Below, piece by piece: positions 8,325-15,178 of a stretch of DNA of 64,000 nt. Source of the stretch: Saprospiraceae bacterium UBA2329 (lineage in GTDB: Bacteria; Bacteroidota; Bacteroidia; Chitinophagales; Saprospiraceae); NCBI GenBank assembly GCA_002344975.1, contig DDUV01000087.1:1-64000 (forward strand). The letters are read 5' to 3'. A program made the translations under genes and the position numbers. A model generated the notes under the pieces. It did no database searches and was not told the DNA's origin. It worked only from the letters and a program-made list of their open reading frames with translations. Positions within the stretch are counted from its first letter, which is position 1. Every line of letters starts with the position of its first letter.

Positions 8325-9668
8325 ATGCACACGAAATCAATTGTACTCCCGTCCATCATTGAGGACTTTGAAAATGCCCTCGCCGAATCCATGCCTTTTT
8401 CGGGCAATTCGGAAGACTATCTGGCCATTATCAGTCATTATCGTCAGTCCGACTTTCAGTCGCTGGCACTCGAAGCCGCCGAAACTGCCGCCCGTCAATT
8501 CCCGGACCACCTGCAATTTTTTCTGATTCAGGCTCAATTGCTCATCGAAATGCGCCGGGAAACCCAGGCCATCGAACTGCTGAATGTTGCTTATACCGTT
8601 GACCATCAACATGTATCCATAGAGCTGATGCGAGCGGAAGCCCTTACCTGCATGGGACGATACGATGCTGCATTGGAGTTGATAGAGGCATTAAAAAATC
8701 AATCTCCCGAAACGCAACTCGCCGATATTCTTGTAGCAGAGGCTATGGTGTACGAACAGCGACAGGAGCATGAGCGCGCATTTTTGGTATTAAAAACGGC
8801 GATTGAACTTCATCCCGGTCATCAGCGAGTCTTGGAACGATTGGGTGTTTGTGTAGAGAATACCCGCCGGTACGAAGAGAGCATCATTTTGCATGGCGAA
8901 CTGATAGATGCCGCCCCCTACGCTTTCCAGGCATGGTATAATCTGGCCAATGCCTTTGCCGGAACGGGCCGTTATGAGGAGGCATTGCAGGCGTATGAAT
9001 ATGCTTTTCTGACCAATGAAGACTTTGAGCAGGCATATTATGACTATGCAGAATTGAGTCTGGAGTTGGGAAAGCCAGAGCGGGCGCTGCAATGTTATGA
9101 GGAGGCCGCATCAAGGTTTGAGTTGGGCGCGGACCAATTTATCCAATTAGGGCGGTGCCACGAAGCATTGGGAAATTATCAGGATGCGGCAACTGCATAT
9201 ATAAAGGCGTTGGGATACGAGCCTTTTGACGACGAGCTTTTGTATCATATAGGCTGCTGCCAGATGGCTATGTGTCAATTTGATAAAGCGGCCAGGTATT
9301 TTCGGCGGGCTTTGAGTATAGACGATGCCGGTGAAGAGTATCATTTGGCATTGGCGGAAGCATTGTCTGCCGGAGCCAAATACGCCAAAGCTGAGTTTCA
9401 CTTCCATGAAGCGCTTTGTTTGTCTCAGTACGAAGAGCGGTATCTGCTGGCGTATGCCCGCTTTTTATTGATTCAGAGTCGTGCCCTGGAGGCATTGACC
9501 TTGTTGGGTGAAGCGTTTGATGAAACGGAAGCATCTCCGCGCTTGGTTTATGCGCACATAGTTTGCCTGAAAGCTGTCGGACGTCAGGCTGAAGCCTCTT
9601 ACCGTCTGGCAGAGGCGATGGAACGCTTCCCTGAAGAGGCGTCGTTTTTGACGGATTGGGCAGCATGA
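8325..9668 (+). CDS. Tetratricopeptide repeat protein
   Basis: 447 residues made almost wholly of TPR-type helix pairs. Examples are APYAFQAWYNLANAFAGTGRYEEALQAYEYAF, EQAYYDYAELSLELGKPERALQCYEEA, and YHIGCCQMAMCQFDKAARYFRRAL. There is no signal peptide and no catalytic domain, so it is probably a cytoplasmic scaffold for protein-protein contacts. Relatives in Bacteroidota are annotated only as TPR proteins. A stem-loop at 9700-9730 closes the transcript. The 183-base upstream gap holds nothing else that I recognise. Confidence 0.85.
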   Translation: MHTKSIVLPSIIEDFENALAESMPFSGNSEDYLAIISHYRQSDFQSLALEAAETAARQFPDHLQFFLIQAQLLIEMRRETQAIELLNVAYTVDHQHVSIELMRAEALTCMGRYDAALELIEALKNQSPETQLADILVAEAMVYEQRQEHERAFLVLKTAIELHPGHQRVLERLGVCVENTRRYEESIILHGELIDAAPYAFQAWYNLANAFAGTGRYEEALQAYEYAFLTNEDFEQAYYDYAELSLELGKPERALQCYEEAASRFELGADQFIQLGRCHEALGNYQDAATAYIKALGYEPFDDELLYHIGCCQMAMCQFDKAARYFRRALSIDDAGEEYHLALAEALSAGAKYAKAEFHFHEALCLSQYEERYLLAYARFLLIQSRALEALTLLGEAFDETEASPRLVYAHIVCLKAVGRQAEASYRLAEAMERFPEEASFLTDWAA

Positions 9669-9699
9669 GTTGTAAATTTCTCCCTTTTCTATGCTTATG

Positions 9700-9730
9700 C
9701 GGGGCTGATCGGATTTGCCGGTCGGCCCCG
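9700..9730 (+). terminator. Stem-loop after the TPR gene
   Basis: A 13-bp stem (9700-9712 with 9718-9730, two G-T pairs) closes a 5-base loop, 31 bases after the TPR stop. The U tract is weak (TATTCGTTTC), so it may be a terminator or an mRNA 3' end. Confidence 0.55.
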
Positions 9731-10090
9731 TATTCGTTTCAGGAACAGGGCGCTGAAAAGCACGATTTTGAAAAAAAATGGCCGGCTTGATCCGGGGAAT
9801 CATTTTTTTTTCAAAAAAAAGATACCAATATGAGATGAATATACGACGAGTTATTTTCACAAAATTTGAAACGATTTAAAATATTACAAAGGTTTAAAAC
9901 CATGATAAACAAATATTTAAAATAAATATCTCGCACTAAATTGCAGTAACTTAACTTCACAAATACTTTATTATGTCCTTGTATCATGGCCAAAACTGTA
10001 AGATGTTTGTATTGTCAAACGAGATGTACGCGAGGCAAAAGAGCCGGCGAAGCAAGTTTGGACAAAAAATATAGGAATTTTCGTTTGTCA

Positions 10091-10124
10091 ATAGCAAGTC
10101 GGTTTCCACGAGCCGACTTGCTAT
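10091..10124 (+). other. Perfect 12-bp inverted repeat
   Basis: The arm ATAGCAAGTCGG and its exact reverse complement enclose a 10-base loop. It is not followed by a T tract, so it is more likely an RNA structure or binding site than a terminator. Confidence 0.7.
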
Positions 10125-10229
10125 TCTCAAACTTATCAAGTTGACAACTTCAGCCTTCGGGCCTCAAAATATACCTCCTTCGGGAGTGTAAGTTTAGTTT
10201 TAATTGTTCATGGGATTATGATTTTCGGA

Positions 10230-10269
10230 AGTAAGTCGTACCGCGTTGAGTGGTGCGACTTACTGTTTT
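10230..10269 (+). terminator. Intrinsic terminator, plus strand
   Basis: The 13-bp arms AGTAAGTCGTACC (10230-10242) and 10252-10264 pair with one G-T wobble around a 9-base loop and are followed by GTTTTT. It terminates plus-strand transcription just before the 3' end of ruvB on the other strand. Confidence 0.7.
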
Positions 10270-10284
10270 TAGGGGGTACCCCAA

Positions 10285-11322
10285 CTACATTTCCAGTTCA
10301 AACAGCGTTCCGGCCCTGCCCGGCGGCACTACTCCCAGGTGGCGATAAGCTTTTTCAGTAGCCTCGCGGCCCCGCGGCGTGCGCTGTATATATCCTTCCA
10401 TAATCAGAAACGGCTCGTGTACTTCTTCAATGGTGCCCGGCTCTTCTCCCACTGCGGTAGCGATGGTAGTGAGTCCGACCGGTCCGCCTTTAAATTTGTG
10501 TATGATGGCGCTGAGAATCCGGTTGTCCATTTCATCCAAACCGCCTTCGTCAACGTTTAGGGCGGCAAGGCCGAACTGAGCAATGGCTACGTCTATGGTG
10601 CCGGAACCCTTGATCTGTGCAAAGTCGCGGATGCGGCGCAACAGGGCGTTGGCAATACGCGGAGTGCCCCGGCTGCGTCGGGCTATTTCCAGAGCGCCCT
10701 CTTCGGTGATTTCCACGCCGAGTATGCCCGCCGAACGCTTGATGATACGCAGGAGGGTGGCTGCGTCGTAATAGTCTAAGTGACAGGTAATTCCGAAGCG
10801 GGCACGCATGGGGGCGGTGAGCAGGCCCATGCGTGTGGTAGCGCCGATGAGCGTGAAAGGATTGAGCGAAATCTGAATGCTGCGCGCATTGGGGCCGCTG
10901 TCAATCATAATATCAATGCGGTAGTCTTCCATGGCAGAGTAGAGATACTCTTCCACCACCGTATTGAGCCGGTGAATTTCATCAATGAAGAGCACATCGC
11001 CGGCGTCTAAGTTGGTCAGCAGGCCGGCCAGGTCGCCCGGCTTTTCGATGACCGGACCTGAGGACATTTTCAGGCCGGACCCCAACTCATTGGAAATAAT
11101 ATGCGAGAGCGTGGTTTTGCCCAATCCCGGAGGGCCGTTGAGCAAAACGTGGTCGAGCGCCTCGCCGCGCTGCTTGGCTGCCGCTATAAAAATGCGCAGG
11201 TTTTCGACGATGCGCGGCTGACCGGAAAAGTCGTCTAAGGCTTTGGGGCGCAAGGCTTTTTCTACCTGTCCTTCATCATTTTGCAGGCGTTCTTCTTTTG
11301 GATCAAAATTTGGATTTGGCAT
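10285..11322 (-). CDS. ruvB: Holliday junction branch migration DNA helicase RuvB
   Basis: 345 residues, the usual RuvB length. It is the hexameric ATPase motor that, with RuvA, drives branch migration of Holliday junctions in homologous recombination. Visible are LRPKALDDFSGQ, Walker A GPPGLGKTTL, Walker B DEIHRL, the sensor block TLIGATTRMG and the C-terminal winged helix with PRTPRGREAT. I start it at the ATG at 11322 (MPNPNFDPKEER). The frame stays open to 11496, but that extension shows no RuvB sequence and would overlap the icd promoter and coding start. It diverges from icd, and ruvA and ruvC are not nearby. Confidence 0.97.
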   Translation of the reverse strand: MPNPNFDPKEERLQNDEGQVEKALRPKALDDFSGQPRIVENLRIFIAAAKQRGEALDHVLLNGPPGLGKTTLSHIISNELGSGLKMSSGPVIEKPGDLAGLLTNLDAGDVLFIDEIHRLNTVVEEYLYSAMEDYRIDIMIDSGPNARSIQISLNPFTLIGATTRMGLLTAPMRARFGITCHLDYYDAATLLRIIKRSAGILGVEITEEGALEIARRSRGTPRIANALLRRIRDFAQIKGSGTIDVAIAQFGLAALNVDEGGLDEMDNRILSAIIHKFKGGPVGLTTIATAVGEEPGTIEEVHEPFLIMEGYIQRTPRGREATEKAYRHLGVVPPGRAGTLFELEM

Positions 11323-11340
11323 TATCTGTCCGTACTTTTG
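11309..11340 (+). promoter_or_regulatory. Probable icd promoter
   Basis: TTTG (11309-11312), a 20-base spacer and TACTTTTG (11333-11340) fit the Bacteroidota primary sigma consensus. The predicted leader to the ATG at 11411 is about 65 bases. The element overlaps the first codons of ruvB on the other strand. Confidence 0.6.
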
Positions 11341-11410
11341 CGCCGCTCGAAAACAGCTTTTCATCCTGACATATTCGGGGCGTCCCGATGTCAATAAAAT
11401 CAAATTTAAA

Positions 11411-12853
11411 ATGAGTGGAACAAAAGTAAGCATTGCCAACGGAAAATTGGTCGTTCCCAACGATCCCATTCTTCCTTTCATCGAAGGAGACGGCACCGGC
11501 CCCGATATTTGGGCGGCTTCGGTGCGCGTTTTTGATGCTGCCGTAGAAAAAGCTTATGGCGGCACGCGCAAGATTCACTGGAAAGAAGTATTGGCCGGTG
11601 AAAAAGCCTTCAACCAAACCGGCAACTGGCTGCCCGATGAAACACTGGCGGCTTTCAGCGAATATCTCGTCGGCATCAAAGGCCCGCTGACAACCCCCGT
11701 GGGCGGCGGCATCCGAAGCCTCAACGTAGCTTTGCGCCAGATACTCGACCTCTACGTTTGCCTGCGCCCGGTGCGCTGGTTCAAAGGCGTGCCATCTCCG
11801 GTGAAGCGCCCCGAAGATGTGGATATGGTCATTTTCCGCGAAAACACAGAAGACATTTACGCCGGTATAGAATATGCAGGAGGCAGTCCTGAAGCGCAAA
11901 AGGTGCTGGACTTTTTGGCAACAGAATTTCCTAAAGAGTTCAACAAAATCCGCTTCGGTACCGAGCAGAAATCAAAAGATTGGCAGGCTGAATTGGAAAA
12001 AATCGGCATGGCCAAGCGCGATGTGGGCGTCAATGTGGGCATCGGCTTCAAGCCGACTTCCTGGTTGGGTACCGAACGCTTGGTACACTCGGCCATTTCT
12101 TACGCGCTGACCAACAACCGCCGCAACCTGACGCTGGTACACAAAGGCAATATCATGAAGTTCACCGAGGGCGCTTTCCGCGAGTGGGGCTATCAGATCG
12201 GTACGCAGTTTTTCCGCGATAAAGTGGTGACGGAGCGCGAGTCCTGGATTTTGGGCAATGTGGAATCCAACCAAGGCATCTCGGCGGAAGACAATGCCCG
12301 CATGATTGATCCGGGCTATGACATGATGACGCCGGAGCAAAAGAAAAAGGTGGTGGCCGAGGTGGAAACTGCCTTGCAATTGCTGCCCACGCACGGCAAC
12401 GGTCAGTGGAAAAAAATGCTGATGATAAAGGACGCCATTGCCGACATCACTTTGCAGCAGGTGCTGACCCGCGCCAAAGATTTTGACGTGATTGCTACCA
12501 TGAACCTCAACGGCGACTACCTCTCCGACGCCCTCGCGGCGCAGGTGGGCGGCATCGGCATTGCACCCGGCGCCAATATCAACTACATCACCGGCCACGC
12601 CATCTTTGAGGCTACGCATGGCACCGCGCCCAAGTATGCAGGCCAGGACAAAGTGAATCCGGGGTCGGTCATCCTTTCCGGCGAAATGATGCTGCGCTAC
12701 ATGGGTTGGACGGAAGCCGCCGACCTCATCATCAAAGGTATGGATGGCGCCATCGGCAACAAACGCGTGACCTACGATTTCCATCGCCTGATGGACGGCG
12801 CTACGCTGCTGAAATGCTCGGAGTTCGGCTCTGAGATCATTGCAAATATGTAA
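11411..12853 (+). CDS. icd: NADP-dependent isocitrate dehydrogenase
   Basis: 480 residues. It catalyses oxidative decarboxylation of isocitrate to 2-oxoglutarate in the TCA cycle in the cytoplasm. The sequence is close to the E. coli-type enzyme: IEGDGTGPDIW, the substrate-binding GGIRSLNVALRQ loop (its serine is the regulatory phosphosite in E. coli), FRENTEDIYAGIEY, and ATHGTAPKYAGQDKVNPGS with the Lys-Tyr pair linked to NADP preference. It is about 60 residues longer than the E. coli form because of internal insertions around residues 160-200 and 300-340. I use the ATG at 11411; an upstream in-frame start at 11243 would lie within ruvB. A strong terminator follows. Confidence 0.96.
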   Translation: MSGTKVSIANGKLVVPNDPILPFIEGDGTGPDIWAASVRVFDAAVEKAYGGTRKIHWKEVLAGEKAFNQTGNWLPDETLAAFSEYLVGIKGPLTTPVGGGIRSLNVALRQILDLYVCLRPVRWFKGVPSPVKRPEDVDMVIFRENTEDIYAGIEYAGGSPEAQKVLDFLATEFPKEFNKIRFGTEQKSKDWQAELEKIGMAKRDVGVNVGIGFKPTSWLGTERLVHSAISYALTNNRRNLTLVHKGNIMKFTEGAFREWGYQIGTQFFRDKVVTERESWILGNVESNQGISAEDNARMIDPGYDMMTPEQKKKVVAEVETALQLLPTHGNGQWKKMLMIKDAIADITLQQVLTRAKDFDVIATMNLNGDYLSDALAAQVGGIGIAPGANINYITGHAIFEATHGTAPKYAGQDKVNPGSVILSGEMMLRYMGWTEAADLIIKGMDGAIGNKRVTYDFHRLMDGATLLKCSEFGSEIIANM

Positions 12854-12891
12854 TTTTCAGGGGTTCAATTCCCATCGAATTCAACAACGAG

Positions 12892-12925
12892 AGCGTCTGT
12901 GGCAGTAGCTGCAGGCGCTTTTTTT
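12892..12925 (+). terminator. Intrinsic terminator of icd
   Basis: AGCGTCTG (12892-12899) pairs with CAGGCGCT (12912-12919) and an inner GCAG/CTGC extends the stem. Seven T follow (12919-12925). It lies 39 bases after the icd stop and abuts the dnaX stop on the other strand. Confidence 0.8.
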
Positions 12926-12926
12926 G

Positions 12927-14858
12927 TCACCCATCCCCTTCAATTCCGAGCCCCAGCCGCTCCCACAGCGTTCTCAGATGCGGGTTGCTTTGCTGCATCT
13001 GGCGCAGTTTTTCTTTATCGTTGAGGGGCGTTGCTCTGGGCACAGGCTCGTCGTCGGCTTGCGCTTTCTTTTCCACTTTGATGCTGAGGGTGAGACCGCC
13101 TCGCCGAAAATGAGTGCGCAAAAACTCAATCACGCCCATTTCCTGCTTGAGGGTACTTTCAGCCAGCGCGCTGTTCACTGTGACCGTAATGTGCTCATTT
13201 TCAATGCCAAGCTCCACCTGTCGGAGAAAAGTCTTGGACGAATCGGAAGGAACGCCGTTCGCATATTGCATCCAGGATTTTTTCAATGACTCCACATTAA
13301 AATCGGGCGCATACGAGGCTTCTTTGTGATCGGAAACCTTGAGTTGGTCTTCCAGCATGGATTCCAGACTACCCAATTTGGCTACGGTGTGTTTTCGGGT
13401 TGGAGCGGGCTGGTTTCGGGTTTCATCCGCCGTAGCCTTGGCGAAGGTGGGTTCAATGTTCTGCGTTTCAAGTTCCGGGTTGGAACTGCCTACCGCCAAC
13501 TGTCCACCGCCTACTGCCAACTCATTCCGCGTTTCGGGTTCCGGGTTTCCCTCGCGTTCGCGGAAATTCGCGTCATTCGCGGAAATTCGCGTTTCCGATT
13601 CCGGGCTTGCCACGGCGGAGGCGTGGTTTCGAGTTCCGAGTTCCAGGTTTCGGGTTTCGGGTTTCGGGTTGAGACCGCCCACTGCCAACCGCTCACCGTC
13701 TACCCTTACATCAGGATTTTTTTTTTCCGGGTCACCGGCTGTTTCTACCGGCGAATAACGGACGCGGCGGCGGATGTAACTCATTTTGATGAGCGCCATT
13801 TCCGTGTGCAGGCGCTTATTGCGCGCCATTTTGTAGTTGAGGTCGCATTCGTTGGCCAGATTGAGCGCGCTGAGCAGGAGCGCCGCCGGAGCCAGGTGCG
13901 CCTGCGTGCGGTATCGCTCTCGGAGATTGTCGGACACTTCGAGCAGCGAGAGCGTAGCTTCATCCTTGCAAACCAGCAAGTTGCGCAAATGTTCGGCCAA
14001 TCCCAGAATAAAAATATCAGGATCAAAACCCTTTCTCACCACCTCGTCAAACAGGAGCAACACCCCCGGCAGGTCTTCCGAAAGCAGGCCGTCCACAAAC
14101 CTGAAATAGTAGTCGTAGTCCAGCACGTTCAGGTTCTCCAATACCGCCTCGTAAGTGATGCGATTGCCGCCCGCGGCCACCATGCGGTCAAAAATGGAGA
14201 GTGCGTCGCGCAGGGCGCCATCTGCCTTTTGGCCGATGATGTGCAGCGCCGCCTCGTCGGCCTCAATGCCTTCCTGACTGCATATATGCTGCAAGTGTTT
14301 GGCGGCATCCTGCGCCGAAATGCGTTTAAAATCGTATATCTGGCACCGCGAAAGGATAGTGGGAATGATCTTGTGCTTTTCGGTAGTGGCCAGAATAAAA
14401 ATGGCGTAAGAGGGCGGCTCCTCCAGTGTTTTGAGGAACGCGTTGAACGCCTGCGAGGACAACATGTGTACCTCGTCTATGATGAAAACCTTGTACTTGC
14501 CCTGTTGCGGCTGAAACCTCACCTGATCTATGAGGGCGCGCATGGCATCCACCGAGTTGTTGGAAGCGGCGTCGAGTTCGGTGATGTTGAAAGATGCGTT
14601 TTCGTTGAAGGCTTTGCAGGAATCGCAGGTGTTGCAGGGTTCAAAAGTCGTGCCTGCATTTTGGCAATTGATGACTTTGGCCAAGATGCGCGCACAGGTG
14701 GTTTTGCCCACGCCGCGCGGCCCGCAAAACAAAAACGCATGCGCCAGATGCCCCGTTTGGAGGGCGTTTTTCAGGGTTTTGGAAATATGCTCCTGCCCCA
14801 CGACGTCCTCGAATCGCGCAGGTCGGTATTTACGGGCAGAGACGATAAACTGGCTCAT
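12927..14858 (-). CDS. dnaX: DNA polymerase III subunit gamma/tau
   Basis: 643 residues. It is the clamp-loader ATPase subunit of the replicative polymerase. The N-terminal AAA+ module is intact: KYRPARFEDVVGQEH, Walker A GPRGVGKTT, the zinc knuckle CQNAG...CNTCDSC, Walker B IIDEVHMLS and the sensor LATTEKHKIIPTILSRC. Domain III follows to about residue 375. Residues ~385-490 are a low-complexity linker built of repeat-derived peptides (PKPETRN, PEPETRN, LAVGGGQLAVG, TFAKATADETRN). The C-terminal tau-like domain resumes at SMLEDQLKV. I start it at the ATG at 14858 (MSQFIVSARKYRP). The longer frame to 14987 has no homologous sequence. Confidence 0.95.
   Translation of the reverse strand: MSQFIVSARKYRPARFEDVVGQEHISKTLKNALQTGHLAHAFLFCGPRGVGKTTCARILAKVINCQNAGTTFEPCNTCDSCKAFNENASFNITELDAASNNSVDAMRALIDQVRFQPQQGKYKVFIIDEVHMLSSQAFNAFLKTLEEPPSYAIFILATTEKHKIIPTILSRCQIYDFKRISAQDAAKHLQHICSQEGIEADEAALHIIGQKADGALRDALSIFDRMVAAGGNRITYEAVLENLNVLDYDYYFRFVDGLLSEDLPGVLLLFDEVVRKGFDPDIFILGLAEHLRNLLVCKDEATLSLLEVSDNLRERYRTQAHLAPAALLLSALNLANECDLNYKMARNKRLHTEMALIKMSYIRRRVRYSPVETAGDPEKKNPDVRVDGERLAVGGLNPKPETRNLELGTRNHASAVASPESETRISANDANFREREGNPEPETRNELAVGGGQLAVGSSNPELETQNIEPTFAKATADETRNQPAPTRKHTVAKLGSLESMLEDQLKVSDHKEASYAPDFNVESLKKSWMQYANGVPSDSSKTFLRQVELGIENEHITVTVNSALAESTLKQEMGVIEFLRTHFRRGGLTLSIKVEKKAQADDEPVPRATPLNDKEKLRQMQQSNPHLRTLWERLGLGIEGDG
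13385..13710. repeat. Dispersed repeat units inside dnaX
   Basis: About 325 bases of mixed repeat units: GTTTCGGGTTTCGGGTT tracts, two copies of TTCGCGGAAATTCGCG (13554-13590), GCCGTAGCCTTGGCGAAGG and CACTGCCAACCG-type units. All are in frame with dnaX. The GTTTCGGG units also occur in the intergenic tract at 4075-4140. Confidence 0.75.
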
Positions 14859-15178
14859 GTTTTTGTCAACATTTGTACTCTCAGGCTGCGAGTTGCCGGC
14901 TTCGAGCTTTGAGTAGAATGATTGTGAAAGGGAAAACTTCCCAAAAACGCACTCATTTTCAATAGTAGATTTTGCAATTTCCCCCAATGCAAAATCTAAC
15001 TTTTTAGCAAAAAAACAAACTCATAGCTCACAGCTCGTGGCTCGCAGCTTTTGAGGTATGCTAAGTAAATACTTGTTACCTTTGAGTATCAGAGACTTTA
15101 GCTCCGATGTGCGATTTTACCGTCCAAAGATAGTATTTCAGTTGGAGTTATCACACCCCGAAAATGAAATCTCCCGGC
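14859..15178. other. Intergenic region between dnaX and the phosphatase gene
   Basis: 320 bases without a supportable gene. It holds dnaX upstream sequence, a degenerate tract rich in AGCTC/GGCTCGCAGCTT words (15018-15050, with a related GGCTGCGAGTTGCCGG tract at 14884-14905) and a TACCTTTG sequence at about 15072-15079 that could be a plus-strand promoter. No gene lies downstream of that promoter on the same strand until 17624. Confidence 0.5.

Larger units (their letters stand above)
9840..10272 (+). ncRNA. Candidate structured RNA or small transcript
   Basis: This is the main part of a 616-base stretch without a convincing gene. Bases 9840-9975 are very AT-rich and promoter-like. Then come a perfect 12-bp hairpin (10091-10102 with 10113-10124), two small UUCG-tetraloop hairpins (10153-10162 and 10175-10186) and an intrinsic terminator (10230-10269) oriented for plus-strand transcription. 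A possible 52-codon ORF from ATG 9986 (starts MAKTVRCLYCQTRC) has two CxxC-like cysteines but no recognisable family, and it reads through the first hairpin. I cannot say whether the product is RNA or a small protein. Confidence 0.4.

Noticed and set aside
9986..10144. 52-codon ORF starting MAKTVRCLYCQTRC as a zinc-finger protein
   Set aside because: The Cys spacing does not fit a clear zinc-ribbon, and it reads through a perfect hairpin. I mention it only within the candidate RNA entry.
11243..11410. Upstream extension of icd to an in-frame ATG at 11243
   Set aside because: This would overlap the ruvB coding start and encode sequence without homology. The ATG at 11411 gives the usual N-terminus and sits after a good promoter.
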